Positions 1-8,210 are shown, numbered from the stretch's first letter. The stretch: DNA of 36,975 nucleotides from Pseudomonadota bacterium (GCA_029777935.1 JAKORH010000013.1:1-36975); one strand, 5' to 3'. A program made the numbers and translations. The notes: generated by a model from the sequence alone, not told the origin.

Positions 1-706
1 CCCACGCGTTGACGTGGAACATCGGCACCACCGGCAGGATCACGTCGCGCGCCGACATGTTCAGAGCGTCCGGCAGCGCCGCCGCGTACGTGTGCAGCAG
101 CGTGGAGCGGTGCGTGTACAGCACGCCCTTCGGGTTGCCGGTCGTGCCCGACGTGTAGCACAGCGACGAGGCGAGGGTTTCATCGAACTCCGGCCACTCG
201 TAGCGGTCCGAGTTGGCGTTGATCAGATCCTCGTAGCAGATGAGGTTGACCTTCGACTGCGGCATCCTGTCCTTGTCGATCATTGCCACCCACGTCTTCA
301 CCGTGCGGCAATGCGGCGCGATCGCTTCGATGAGCGGCAGGAAGGTAAGGTCGAAGCACAGCGCCTTGTCTTCCGCATGATTGACGATCCAGGCGAGCTG
401 CTCCGGATGCAGCCGCGGATTGATCGTGTGCAGTACGGCGCCGGACCCGGACACCGCGAAGTACAGTTCCATGTGCCGGTAGCCGTTCCAGGCCAGCGTG
501 GCGACGCGATCGCCCATCTGCACGCCGAGCGACCCGAGCGCGTTGGCCATCTGCCGCGCGCGCCGGTGCAGGTCGCGGTAGGTGTAGCGGTGAATGTCGC
601 CCTCGACCCGGCGCGACACGATCTGCGCGTCGCCGTGGTGGCGGTCGGCGTGCTTGATCAGCGCCGAGATCGCCAGCGGCGCGGGCATCATCAGGCCCTT
701 CAACAT
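1..706 (-). CDS. Acyl-CoA synthetase (AMP-dependent ligase), N-terminal part
   Basis: This is the first 235 codons of an adenylate-forming ligase that runs off the left edge. Such enzymes activate a fatty or other carboxylic acid as acyl-AMP and then transfer it to CoA. The signature P-loop [11 protein letters not shown] lies at about residues 184-194 and is followed by a conserved threonine/histidine stretch. The last visible residues, [10 protein letters not shown], match the next conserved block of medium- and long-chain acyl-CoA ligases. The ATG at 704-706 is preceded by a purine-rich GGAGAGGAG ribosome site, which supports this start. The gene is transcribed away from selO, with 92 bases between them. 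Chain-length preference cannot be read from this half. The absence of a stop is due to the window edge, not to damage. Confidence 0.93.
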   Translation of the reverse strand, partial: MLKGLMMPAPLAISALIKHADRHHGDAQIVSRRVEGDIHRYTYRDLHRRARQMANALGSLGVQMGDRVATLAWNGYRHMELYFAVSGSGAVLHTINPRLHPEQLAWIVNHAEDKALCFDLTFLPLIEAIAPHCRTVKTWVAMIDKDRMPQSKVNLICYEDLINANSDRYEWPEFDETLASSLCYTSGTTGNPKGVLYTHRSTLLHTYAAALPDALNMSARDVILPVVPMFHVNAW

Positions 707-764
707 GTTCGGTCTCCTCTCCTGCACGGTGGTTATCGCGGGCCAGTGTACAAGCGCCGCTCGC

Positions 765-770
765 TAGAAT
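765..770 (+). promoter_or_regulatory. Candidate -10 element for selO
   Basis: TAGAAT matches five of six bases of the sigma-70 -10 consensus and sits 28 bases before the selO start. No convincing -35 box is visible at the expected distance, so this is a weak call. Confidence 0.25.
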
Positions 771-798
771 CCGCTGCGTTTTTCGATCAAACGCCGAG

Positions 799-2337
799 TT
801 GAGCTTGAACTTTCCCCTGCCGCCGCATTGCCTGGCTGCTGCGCCGCCGGCGCACGCGCTGGAGGACCTGGCCTGGGACAACGGCTTCGGGCGCCTGCCG
901 CCGGACTTCTACACCCGCCAGGCCGCGGCCCCGCTCGCCGATCCGTATCTGGTCGGGTACTCGCCGGCCGCTGCGGAACTGATCGGCCTCGACCCGGCGC
1001 AGACTCGGCGACCGGAGTTCGTCGCGGCGTTTGCGGGCAACCGGCCATTGCCGGGTGCCGATCCCCTTGCCGCCGTTTACGCGGGCCACCAGTTCGGCGT
1101 GTACGTACCCCAGCTCGGAGACGGCCGCGCCTTGCTGCTCGGCGGGGTGGCAGGCGCCGACGGCCGCGTCTGGGAGCTGCAGCTGAAGGGCTCCGGCCGG
1201 ACGCCGTATTCGCGGATGGGCGACGGCCGTGCGGTGCTGCGCTCGTCGATCCGCGAGTTCCTCGGCTCGGAGGCGATGCACGGGCTGGGCATCCCCACCA
1301 CGCGCGCGCTCGCGGTCGTCGGCGCCGACGAGCCGGTGTTTCGCGAGACCGTCGAAAGCGCGGCGGTGGTGACGCGCCTTGCGCCGAGCTTTGTCCGCTT
1401 CGGTTCGTTCGAGTTCTTCTATTGGCGCGGCCGGCACGACGACCTGCGGGTGCTGGCCGACTACGTGATCGACGCGTTCCTTCCCGCGTGCCGCGATGCG
1501 CGTCATCCCTGCCTCGCCCTGCTGGAAGACGTCGCGCGCCGCACGGCGCGGCTGATCGCGCATTGGCAGGGCGTGGGTTTCTGCCATGGCGTGATGAACA
1601 GCGACAACATGTCGATCCTCGGACTGACAATCGATTACGGTCCGTTCCAGTTCATCGACGGCTTCAGCGCCGCTCACGTGTGCAACCATTCCGACACGCA
1701 GGGCCGCTACGCCTACAACATGCAGCCGCAGATCGGCGAGTGGAACCTGTACTGCCTCGGGCAGTCACTGATCCCGCTCACCGGGGATGTCGAAGCGACC
1801 CGCGCTGCGCTGGCTGTGTACAAGGACGAGTTCACGCGCGCGATGGAAGATCTCTTTCGCGCCAAGCTGGGGCTGGCCGCCGCCGAGGCCGGCGACGACG
1901 ACCTGATCGAGAGGCTGATCGTGCTGCTCGATCAGAGCCGCGTCGACTGGACGATCTTCTGGCGCGCTCTGGCGCGGCTGCGTGCCGACGCCGGCGCGCC
2001 GCAGGACGATGCGCCGCTGCGCGACATGTTCGTCGACCGCACCGCGTTCGACGCCTGGGCGGCCGGCTACAGGCTGCGGCTGCGCCGCGAGGCGAGCCTC
2101 GACGCCGAACGCGCCGCCCGCATGAACCGCGTGAACCCGAAATACGTGCTGCGCAATCATCTGGTCGAGATCGCGATCCGCAACGCGCGCGGCGACGACG
2201 GCCGGCGCGACTACGGCGAAATCGCGCGCCTGCTGCGGTGTCTGCAGCGCCCCTTCGACGAGCAGCCCGAGTTCGAGTCCTACGCCGCGCCGCCGCCCGA
2301 GTGGGCGTCGCAATTGCATCTGTCGTGCTCGTCATGA
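799..2337 (+). CDS. selO: SelO/YdiU pseudokinase-fold protein adenylyltransferase
   Basis: This 512-residue protein belongs to the SelO (UPF0061) family. These kinase-fold enzymes transfer AMP from ATP to protein hydroxyl side chains and are linked to redox homeostasis. Visible family blocks are [12 protein letters not shown] near residue 128, GVMNSDNMS near 264 and DYGPFQF near 279. The last two carry the metal- and nucleotide-handling residues. The protein ends in SCSS, with Cys510 as the antepenultimate residue. That is the position occupied by selenocysteine in animal SelO, so this is the cysteine form. The only start that leaves the N-terminus intact is TTG at 799 or 805, because an in-frame stop occurs at 766. 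The length is slightly above the usual bacterial 480-500. It is divergent from the acyl-CoA synthetase. Confidence 0.95.
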   Translation: MSLNFPLPPHCLAAAPPAHALEDLAWDNGFGRLPPDFYTRQAAAPLADPYLVGYSPAAAELIGLDPAQTRRPEFVAAFAGNRPLPGADPLAAVYAGHQFGVYVPQLGDGRALLLGGVAGADGRVWELQLKGSGRTPYSRMGDGRAVLRSSIREFLGSEAMHGLGIPTTRALAVVGADEPVFRETVESAAVVTRLAPSFVRFGSFEFFYWRGRHDDLRVLADYVIDAFLPACRDARHPCLALLEDVARRTARLIAHWQGVGFCHGVMNSDNMSILGLTIDYGPFQFIDGFSAAHVCNHSDTQGRYAYNMQPQIGEWNLYCLGQSLIPLTGDVEATRAALAVYKDEFTRAMEDLFRAKLGLAAAEAGDDDLIERLIVLLDQSRVDWTIFWRALARLRADAGAPQDDAPLRDMFVDRTAFDAWAAGYRLRLRREASLDAERAARMNRVNPKYVLRNHLVEIAIRNARGDDGRRDYGEIARLLRCLQRPFDEQPEFESYAAPPPEWASQLHLSCSS

Positions 2338-2347
2338 TGCGCAGTGG

Positions 2348-2434
2348 CCCTCACCCCAACCCCTATCCCGCTGATGCGGGCGAGGGGCTTTCTTCCCGCT
2401 CCCTCATCAGAGGGAGAGGGACCGAGGGTGAGGG
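2348..2434. repeat. Palindromic REP-like intergenic element
   Basis: The selO-yciB gap begins with CCCTCACC (2348-2355) and ends with its complement GGTGAGGG (2427-2434). Smaller C-rich and G-rich complementary blocks lie in between, for example CCCTATCCC and GGGAGAGGG. The whole can fold into a branched hairpin. From memory, elements starting with this motif are scattered between genes in many betaproteobacteria. It may shape mRNA stability or termination after selO; no T-run follows. Confidence 0.6.
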
Positions 2435-2470
2435 AAATTCGATCTCACGCTGACGAAGGATCGCTTCCAC

Positions 2471-3097
2471 TTGAAATTCCTCTTCGACCTCTTCCCCGTC
2501 ATCCTCTTCTTCATCGCCTACAAGCTCGGCACGTCGTTCCCGACGCAGGCCGCGGCGCTGGCGACGAATTACCTCGGTATCTTTGTCGCCGACGGCCGCG
2601 TGCCGGCCGACCAGGCGCCGATCCTGATCGCCACCGCGATCGCGATCGTCGCGTCGCTGGGGCAGGTCGGCTGGCTGCTCGTACGCGGGCGCAAGGTCGA
2701 CACCATGCTGTGGGTGAGCGTGGCGGTGATCATCGTGTTCGGCGGCGCGACGATCTGGCTGCACGACGAAACCTTCATCAAGTGGAAGCCGACGATCCTG
2801 TACGCGCTGTTTGCGCTGATCCTGGCCGGCGGCCGGCTGCTCGCGAAGCGCAACCTGATCGAATCGCTGCTGCGCGAGCAGATCGTCCTGCCGCCACCCG
2901 CATGGGAGAAACTGCTGTGGGCATGGGTCGGGTTCTTCGTCGGCATCGGCGTGCTGAACCTGTGGGTCGCGTTCAGCTTCCCCACCGACACCTGGGTCAA
3001 CTTCAAGCTGTTCGGCCTGATGGGGCTCACGTTCGCGTTCGCACTCGGCGTCGGCGTGTGGGTGTCGCGCCACGTGAAGGAGGCACCCGATGCCTGA
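2471..3097 (+). CDS. yciB: YciB / inner-membrane septation protein A homologue
   Basis: This 208-residue, almost entirely hydrophobic protein has about five transmembrane segments and belongs to the YciB (IspA, intracellular septation protein A) family. In enterobacteria YciB helps maintain the cell envelope and interacts with elongation and division proteins. The opening MKFLFDLFP and the FIKWKPTILYALFA block near the middle are typical of the family. The start is TTG at 2471, set by family alignment and supported by a GAAGGA ribosome site at 2455-2460. It overlaps the next gene by eight bases. With bolA and the parvulin it forms a tight three-gene unit. Confidence 0.93.
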   Translation: MKFLFDLFPVILFFIAYKLGTSFPTQAAALATNYLGIFVADGRVPADQAPILIATAIAIVASLGQVGWLLVRGRKVDTMLWVSVAVIIVFGGATIWLHDETFIKWKPTILYALFALILAGGRLLAKRNLIESLLREQIVLPPPAWEKLLWAWVGFFVGIGVLNLWVAFSFPTDTWVNFKLFGLMGLTFAFALGVGVWVSRHVKEAPDA

Positions 3098-3374
3098 AGG
3101 CACGGTCGAGAAGATCCGCACGCGGCTGGCTGCGCTCGCGCCGCTCGAACTCGCGGTCGACGACGACAGCGCGCTGCACGCCGGCCACGAAGGCGCCAGG
3201 AGCGGCGGCGGACACTACCGAGTCCGTCTCGTCAGCGAACGGTTTAGCGGTTTGCCGCGAATGGCGCGGCATCGCCTCGTGTATGATGCCCTGCACGATC
3301 TCATGCAGCGCGAAATTCACGCGCTGGTCTTGACCCTGTTGGCGCCGGACGAAGCACAGCGCGCCGCCATCTAA
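3090..3374 (+). CDS. BolA/IbaG-family protein
   Basis: This 94-residue protein of the BolA fold is a small alpha/beta domain that usually works with monothiol glutaredoxins in iron-sulfur trafficking and envelope or stress control. The core HAGH block (about residues 30-33), the G-rich turn, the RLVSERFSG strand and the HRLVYDAL helix are all present. The helix carries the conserved C-terminal histidine region. It starts inside the yciB stop region, with a strong AAGGAGG at 3077-3083, so translation is probably coupled to yciB. I cannot separate the BolA and IbaG subgroups with certainty. The RHRLVY helix fits canonical BolA. Confidence 0.9.
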   Translation: MPEGTVEKIRTRLAALAPLELAVDDDSALHAGHEGARSGGGHYRVRLVSERFSGLPRMARHRLVYDALHDLMQREIHALVLTLLAPDEAQRAAI

Positions 3375-3392
3375 CCTCTCGGAAGCCCGAAC

Positions 3393-4160
3393 ATGATGCG
3401 TATTCTTGCCTTCACGGCATCTGCGTTGGCGAGCACCGTTGTCCTCGCGCAGAACATCGCCGTCGTAAACAACAAGCCGATTCCCAGGTCCAGGGAAGAC
3501 GCATGGGTGCAGCAGTTCGTCCAGCAGGGCCAGAAGGATTCGCCGGAGCTGCGCAAGCGCATCAAGGACGAGCTGATCCAGCGCGAGGTCGTGCTGCAGG
3601 AAGCCGGCAAGCGCGGCATCCCCGAGCGCGCGGATGTCAAGTTCCAGCTCGAGCTGCAGCGGCAGAACGTGATCGCGCAGGCGCTGCTGCGCGACGAGCT
3701 GACCAAGAACCCGATCACCGACGCGCAGATCCAGGCCGAATACGACAAGCAGAAGTCGCTGCAGGGCGCGAAGGAATACCGCGCGCGCCACATCCTCGTC
3801 GAGACCGAGGACGAAGCCAAGTCGATCATCGACCAGTTGAACAAGGGCGCGAAGTTCGAGGAGCTGGCGAAGAAATCGAAGGACACCGGCTCCGCCGCGC
3901 GTGGCGGCGATCTCGACTGGGCCGGCCCCTCCGCCTACGTCAAGGAGTTCTCCGACGCGATGACGAAGCTCGAGAAGGGCAAGTACACCGAGACACCGGT
4001 GAAGTCGCAGTTCGGCTGGCACGTGATCCGGCTCGACGACGTGCGCGATTCGCAGTTTCCGCCGCTGGCGCAGGTGCAGCAGCAGGTGCGTGAGTCGATG
4101 CAGCAGCAGCGTATCCAGGAATTCCTCGGCGACCTGCGCAAGAAAGCGAAGGTTCAGTAG
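3393..4160 (+). CDS. Periplasmic parvulin-type peptidyl-prolyl isomerase
   Basis: This 255-residue exported foldase has a signal peptide (hydrophobic residues about 3-19, cut after VVLA). A SurA/PrsA-like N-terminal helical region follows, then a single parvulin domain at about residues 128-220. The parvulin hallmarks are RARHILVETEDEA, the GGDLDW turn and the FGWHVIRLDD strand. It should isomerise prolyl bonds and assist folding of envelope proteins. It is the last gene of the yciB-bolA unit and is followed by a clear terminator. The C-terminal tail is lysine-rich and glutamine-rich. Family membership is certain; clients are unknown. It is distinct from PpiD encoded later in the window, which is membrane-anchored. 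Confidence 0.93.
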   Translation: MMRILAFTASALASTVVLAQNIAVVNNKPIPRSREDAWVQQFVQQGQKDSPELRKRIKDELIQREVVLQEAGKRGIPERADVKFQLELQRQNVIAQALLRDELTKNPITDAQIQAEYDKQKSLQGAKEYRARHILVETEDEAKSIIDQLNKGAKFEELAKKSKDTGSAARGGDLDWAGPSAYVKEFSDAMTKLEKGKYTETPVKSQFGWHVIRLDDVRDSQFPPLAQVQQQVRESMQQQRIQEFLGDLRKKAKVQ

Positions 4161-4186
4161 CCGGGGCCGACGGATCGGAAACACAA

Positions 4187-4210
4187 GGGGCGCCGCGGGC
4201 GCCCCTTTTT
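4187..4210 (+). terminator. Rho-independent terminator after the parvulin gene
   Basis: A perfect 8-bp stem, GGGGCGCC (4187-4194) with GGCGCCCC (4198-4205), closes a 3-base loop and is followed by five T (4206-4210). It lies 27 bases after the parvulin stop and ends the yciB-bolA-parvulin transcript. Confidence 0.9.
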
Positions 4211-4230
4211 GCGGTGTGCCGGAGGTGCAT

Positions 4231-4611
4231 ATGAGCTTCGAGCGCAGGCATCAGCCGCTCGCCACGCGCGCGGTGTTCGCGCGCCGCGTGGTGCGGATGG
4301 GGTGCGCCGCGGTTGCGCTGATCGCCGGTGCGCTGGCGATCGGCGTGCTCGGCTACCACTTCATTGCGCACCTGCGCTGGATCGACGCGCTGCTGAACGC
4401 CGCGATGATTCTGGGCGGCATGGGTCCGGTTGATCCTGTGCCCAACGACGCAGCGAAGCTCTTCGCGTCGGCCTATGCGCTGTTCGCCGGCGCGGTCTTT
4501 CTGGTGGCAATCGGAATCCTCGTGTCGCCGCTCGTGCACCGGGCGCTGCACCGGTTCCACCTCGACGAACGCGATGTCGTGCCCGCCAAGCTAAACAAGC
4601 CGCACAGTTGA
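4231..4611 (+). CDS. Small two-helix membrane protein, ion-channel-like layout
   Basis: This 126-residue protein has two transmembrane helices (about residues 25-45 and 82-105). They flank a short amphipathic loop containing DALLNAAMILGGMGPVD. The helix-loop-helix plan resembles two-helix potassium channels, with the loop where a pore helix and filter would be. The canonical TVGYGD filter is absent and is replaced by LGGMGP. The start is ATG at 4231 behind GGAGG (4221-4225). A longer frame reaching back to 4090 would run through the terminator and the parvulin 3' end. Conserved hypothetical is the safe name. An ion-channel relationship is an inference from topology only. Confidence 0.8.
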   Translation: MSFERRHQPLATRAVFARRVVRMGCAAVALIAGALAIGVLGYHFIAHLRWIDALLNAAMILGGMGPVDPVPNDAAKLFASAYALFAGAVFLVAIGILVSPLVHRALHRFHLDERDVVPAKLNKPHS

Positions 4612-4692
4612 ATGAGCGCGGCGGGACGGGCGCGGCGGCGCGCGTCGAAATTCAACTACTGCAATCGTCCACCCGCTGCGGTCATGACGACC

Positions 4693-4711
4693 TGATCAAA
4701 GCTGTTGATCA
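4693..4711. repeat. Short AT-rich hairpin between convergent genes
   Basis: TGATCAA (4693-4699) and TTGATCA (4705-4711) are perfect complements around a 5-base loop. The hairpin sits in the 122-base gap between the two-helix membrane protein and the convergent metal permease. There is no T-run on either strand, so a terminator role is uncertain. Nothing else was seen in this gap. Confidence 0.4.
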
Positions 4712-4733
4712 CGTCACGCCGCCGAGCGGACGC

Positions 4734-5513
4734 TCACGGCACACGGCGACCTTGCGCCACGGCGCGCGACAAGAGCGTCGCCATCAGCACCGAGAGCAGC
4801 GCCATTGCGAGGACGACCACCGGACCCGACGGCAGATCGAGCGCCGCGGAGAGAACAAGGCCGACCACGTAGGCTGCAACTCCGACTGCGAGGCCGAACC
4901 ACATCCTGCGCCGCGCCGGCATGCCGCGGGTCGCCAATGCGGGCAGGATCAGGCTCGCGAAGACGAGGTAGACGCCGACGAGCTGCACCGAGGCCGTCAC
5001 CGCGCAGGCGAACAGCGCATAGAACCCGATCCTGCCATGCTTCGCGCCGAACAGGCGCCAAAGCACCAGCACGGCGACGTTGACCCCTGCCATCACGCCG
5101 AGCTGTGCGCTGTTCACCCACAGGATCTGACCTACCAGCAAGTCCTTCAGATGCTCCCCGCCATGCGGGTTGTTGGCGAGCAGCAGCACGCCGACACAGG
5201 AGGCCAGCACGAACAGCGCGCCGATCAGTGCTTCCTGTACTTCGGGGAAGCGCCGGTCGGTCCAGGTGAGCAGGAGCGCGCCGCCCAGCGCCGCACTGAC
5301 CGCCGCCGCTTGTACGGCGACGCCTTGCGGCTCCCACCCGAGCGCATCGGCGGCAATCACGCCGACGCCAGCTACCTGCGCGATCGCCAGGTCGATGAAC
5401 ACGATGCCGCGCGCCAGCACCTGCGCGCCGAGCGGAACGTGCGTCAGCAGCACCAGGATGCCCGCCGCGAATGCCGGCAGCAGGATGCCGGCATCAACGC
5501 CAGCGAGCGTCAT
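4734..5513 (-). CDS. Zinc/manganese-type ABC transporter permease (ZnuB-like)
   Basis: This 259-residue integral membrane protein has about eight hydrophobic segments and belongs to the ABC-3 permease family (ZnuB, MntB, SitD). Family marks include the LARGIVFIDLAIAQVAGVG block near residue 33, the VGQILWVNSAQL loop and the GVYLVFASLILPALA stretch that contacts the ATPase. It should form the membrane channel for divalent metal import. Its ATG overlaps the stop of the binding-protein gene (ATGA), so the two are translationally coupled. No ZnuC-type ATPase is encoded on either side, so the ATPase must be supplied from elsewhere. Zinc is the most likely metal given the neighbours, but manganese cannot be excluded. 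Confidence 0.9.
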   Translation of the reverse strand: MTLAGVDAGILLPAFAAGILVLLTHVPLGAQVLARGIVFIDLAIAQVAGVGVIAADALGWEPQGVAVQAAAVSAALGGALLLTWTDRRFPEVQEALIGALFVLASCVGVLLLANNPHGGEHLKDLLVGQILWVNSAQLGVMAGVNVAVLVLWRLFGAKHGRIGFYALFACAVTASVQLVGVYLVFASLILPALATRGMPARRRMWFGLAVGVAAYVVGLVLSAALDLPSGPVVVLAMALLSVLMATLLSRAVAQGRRVP

Positions 5514-6418
5514 TTCAGCGCTCCGAGAAGGCGATCGAGCGTGTCGTCGAACAGCGCGAACAGGTCCTTCGCGCGTTCATCTCCGCCGACTGTAGACGGC
5601 AAGCTCACGGCCGGAATCCTGGCGCGCTGTGCCAGCCACTCGGAACTGCGACCGTCGTTGTAGGCCGCGCGCAGCACCATCTTGACCGGCTCGCGCTGCA
5701 CCTTGGCCAGCACTTCGGACAGGTATCCGCTGGACGGCTCGACGCCCGGCTTGGGTTCCAGCGTCGCGACCTCGACCATGCCGAGCCAGTTCAGCAGGTA
5801 GGGAAACGCCTTGTGCTGCACGACGACGCGTGCGCCGCGCAGCGGTACTGCCTGCTTCTCCCAGCGCGCCATCGCGGCGGACCAGCGTGCGTTGAAATCG
5901 GCCAGCCGCGCTTGGTACGTCGCCGCGTTGGCGGGGTCGAGTTCGGCCAGTCGTGGTCCAAGAGCGGCGGCGACGCGCGCGATATTGCGTGGATCGGTCT
6001 GGATGTGCGGATTGCCAGCGGGGTGCACATCGCCTTCTGCACGATCGACGCGCGCGGGGACTTCGAGTTTGGTCACGTAATCGGCCGCTTCGAAGTACCC
6101 CTTGGCTCCCGGCTGAATGCGAGCGTTGCCGGACTGCCGCAGCAGGATGGGCAGCCAGCCGATCTCGAGTTCGGCGCCGGTGCAGACGACTAGATCGGCG
6201 TTGCGTGCGCTGGCGATTAGACTCGGCCGCGCCTGGATCTGATGCGGATCTTGCAGTGCGTTGGTGGCAACGTAGACGTTGACCTTGTCGCCGCCGAGTT
6301 CCTGCGCCAGCGCGCCCCACTCGGGCTCGCACGCGAGGATGCGCAGCGCCGCTGACGCCATCGAGCACGCGCCGAGCAGAAGCGCGGCGAGGACGAACGC
6401 GATTGAACGGTGTCTCAT
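5510..6418 (-). CDS. Metal-binding periplasmic protein of an ABC importer (ZnuA-like)
   Basis: This 302-residue solute-binding protein of cluster A-I captures zinc or manganese in the periplasm. The N-terminus has a signal peptide with an LGAC sequence at residues 15-18 that could serve as a lipobox; cleavage after ASA is the alternative. Expected metal ligands are visible: His59 (in DPHQ), His138 (in GNPHIQ) and His202 (in QHKAFPY), plus an acidic residue in the STVGGDE block near the C-terminus. The long His/Asp loop found in many ZnuA proteins is absent. It is preceded by the outer-membrane barrel gene (10-base gap) and overlaps the permease gene by four bases. Confidence 0.92.
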   Translation of the reverse strand: MRHRSIAFVLAALLLGACSMASAALRILACEPEWGALAQELGGDKVNVYVATNALQDPHQIQARPSLIASARNADLVVCTGAELEIGWLPILLRQSGNARIQPGAKGYFEAADYVTKLEVPARVDRAEGDVHPAGNPHIQTDPRNIARVAAALGPRLAELDPANAATYQARLADFNARWSAAMARWEKQAVPLRGARVVVQHKAFPYLLNWLGMVEVATLEPKPGVEPSSGYLSEVLAKVQREPVKMVLRAAYNDGRSSEWLAQRARIPAVSLPSTVGGDERAKDLFALFDDTLDRLLGALK

Positions 6419-6428
6419 GTCGGGCTCC

Positions 6429-7790
6429 TCAATAGCTGTGTGCGCCGTGCGCGCCGAGACTCATCTGGTAATCGATGCGGATCTGGTTATCGGTGGCGCC
6501 GGGGCGTGAGCGATCAGTGGCGAGCTGCAGCCGGAAGCGGCTGAACTCGCTCGGCGCGTAGGACAGCATCGCCGTCCAGCGCGACGGGTTGAAGCGCGGC
6601 GCCAGCAGCCCCGGATCGACGGCGGTGAAATCGATGTCGCCGCGGTCGAGACGGTCGTAGCGCAATCCGGTCGACCAGCGTGGCATGAACTGATAGGCCG
6701 CTTGTGCGTATGCGCCCCATTGCCGCGATGCGTAGGCGCCGCTCGCTGCGGCGTTGTTAGCGTCGAACAGCAGCGTCCCCGATTCGCGACGACGGAACAC
6801 TTCGGCCTGCAGCTTCAGGTTGCGCTGAACGGGATTGCCGTTCGGCGCCCATTTCCAGACGAAATCGGCGAGCCACAGCCGGCTGTCGCCGCTGAAGACA
6901 TTGCGAACGCCATTGCCGGAAGCGTCGAATCCATCGGAAGACCGGTCGCGCGGGGATGCCGACAGATACGACAGTCCCGCGCGCCAGCTACTGCTCGCTC
7001 CGACATCACCTCCGGCGTGCGCCGTGAACGCCGCGGCACCGATCCCGTTTCTGTTGTTCACCGTGGCGGGGAAGTCGCGTCCGCGGCCGATCTCGGCGCC
7101 CAGTTCGAGGAAGAGGTCGGTCGGCGCGAGCCAACGCAACTGCAGCCCGTCCTGACCGAATTGGCCGCCGAGAAACGCCTGGTAGGCGAGCGGCGCATCG
7201 ACGAAGTCCCAGGCGTGCGCATGCTGCTCGTTCAGATAGCCGATGCCAGAGAAGAAGCGGCCGCCCCTGATGCGGAGCCCGCTGCTAAGCGCGGTTGTCT
7301 GGAAGAACGCTTCCTCGACCGACAGCGCGCTATCCGGCGAGACCGACAGGGTGAGCGCGCCAGCGAGATACGGATCGACGTTGGCGGCGAGGCTCAGCTC
7401 CGACTCGGACAGCGACAACCCGCGCGTGCCGGGGCCCGCGTCGCCCCCGGTGAGAAATCCGCTCAGTCGGAACGTCGAAGGGTCCTGCGACAGCCGTGTG
7501 TAGCCGCCGCTGAGGATGACGGAGATGGCGGGGTTGAACGCGTTGGCGGCGGCGGAACCGCCCGTCTGCGGCGCCGCTGGCATCGTGGCGGCAGTGGCGG
7601 CGGGTGCCGCGCGAGCCGCTGCTTCGGCCCGCGCCAGTCGCTCTTCGAGCTGTCGCAGTCTGGATTCATAGCTTTCCTTCAATTCCTTGATCTCGGCGCG
7701 AAGCTGCTGCAATGGGTCGTCGGCCGCACGCACGGCCTGCGGCACGAGCCAGATACCCAGCAGCAGCGCGCACACGGAACGCGTGTGCAT
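6429..7790 (-). CDS. Outer-membrane beta-barrel with N-terminal coiled coil, metal-locus porin
   Basis: This 453-residue exported protein has a signal peptide ending near VRAADD. It then has a heptad-like coiled coil at about residues 27-60 (LQQLRAEIKELKESYESRL) and an Ala/Pro-rich linker. A long beta-rich region follows, with alternating aromatic strands characteristic of outer-membrane porins. Comparable coiled-coil-plus-barrel proteins are known in zinc-regulated loci next to ZnuA. Here it directly precedes the binding-protein gene, which suggests it lets metal or a metal complex through the outer membrane. There is no TonB-receptor plug domain. The C-terminal residue is Tyr rather than the usual Phe, with HSY at the end. 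Barrel assignment is good; substrate is inferred from context. Confidence 0.82.
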   Translation of the reverse strand: MHTRSVCALLLGIWLVPQAVRAADDPLQQLRAEIKELKESYESRLRQLEERLARAEAAARAAPAATAATMPAAPQTGGSAAANAFNPAISVILSGGYTRLSQDPSTFRLSGFLTGGDAGPGTRGLSLSESELSLAANVDPYLAGALTLSVSPDSALSVEEAFFQTTALSSGLRIRGGRFFSGIGYLNEQHAHAWDFVDAPLAYQAFLGGQFGQDGLQLRWLAPTDLFLELGAEIGRGRDFPATVNNRNGIGAAAFTAHAGGDVGASSSWRAGLSYLSASPRDRSSDGFDASGNGVRNVFSGDSRLWLADFVWKWAPNGNPVQRNLKLQAEVFRRRESGTLLFDANNAAASGAYASRQWGAYAQAAYQFMPRWSTGLRYDRLDRGDIDFTAVDPGLLAPRFNPSRWTAMLSYAPSEFSRFRLQLATDRSRPGATDNQIRIDYQMSLGAHGAHSY

Positions 7791-7818
7791 GCTGAACTCC
7801 TCGGTTCTTGATCGGGGA

Positions 7819-7840
7819 GCGATCGCGTCGGCGCGATCGC
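7819..7840. repeat. GC-rich hairpin in the leader of the barrel gene
   Basis: GCGATCGCG (7819-7827) and CGCGATCGC (7832-7840) form a perfect 9-bp stem around a 4-base loop. It lies between the DUF2946-like gene and the barrel gene, 29 bases upstream of the latter's start. No T-run follows, so it could stabilise or partly separate transcripts rather than terminate them. Confidence 0.55.
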
Positions 7841-7850
7841 AGGTGGCAGT

Positions 7851-8210
7851 TCAGACGCGAAGGGCCGGAGGTGCGCGCGAGCGGTAGAGAGGAAGGGTTA
7901 GAACCGCGGTAGAGATGAACACAGCGTCGCCGATGAAGTCAGGCGAATCTGGTGCCACGAATACGGGCGGTGCCCAATTCAGGAATTGGCAGACTGCACC
8001 GAACGACAGGCAGACGTCGCACGCACCAGGCTTGCTTAGCTGAACGGTGTCTTTGTCTTGACCCGTAAGCTCAGCGCCGAGCTGCTCCGCCTTGCCGGCC
8101 GACAGATGGGTCAGTGCGTGCGTGTAGGCGCCGATCTGCACGCCGACAAGAAGCGTGCAGCATATGGCAACGATCGCGCGAACGAGACGGAGATGAAGCT
8201 TCAAGCGCAC
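7851..8210 (-). CDS. Small exported Cys/His protein, DUF2946-like
   Basis: This 119-residue protein has an N-terminal hydrophobic segment (about residues 10-30), a THALTH motif, a CDVC(x6)C cysteine cluster in the middle, and a second hydrophobic stretch. It ends in YRSRAPPALRV. The tail, the paired histidines and the cysteines resemble the DUF2946 family, short membrane-attached proteins found in copper and zinc loci. It is the first gene of the apparent metal-uptake transcript (this gene, barrel, binding protein, permease). The start is GTG at 8208-8210, with a GAGG 11 bases upstream. Metal binding is plausible from the residues, but the function is unknown. Confidence 0.72.
   Translation of the reverse strand: MRLKLHLRLVRAIVAICCTLLVGVQIGAYTHALTHLSAGKAEQLGAELTGQDKDTVQLSKPGACDVCLSFGAVCQFLNWAPPVFVAPDSPDFIGDAVFISTAVLTLPLYRSRAPPALRV

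Noticed and set aside
4090..4230. Upstream extension of the two-helix membrane protein frame
   Set aside because: It would overlap the parvulin gene and run through a strong terminator. ATG 4231 has an ideal GGAGG.
4608..5663. A plus-strand 351-codon frame opposite the metal permease
   Set aside because: The product is His/Arg/Gln-rich with no membrane or catalytic pattern, while the minus strand encodes a clear ABC-3 permease.
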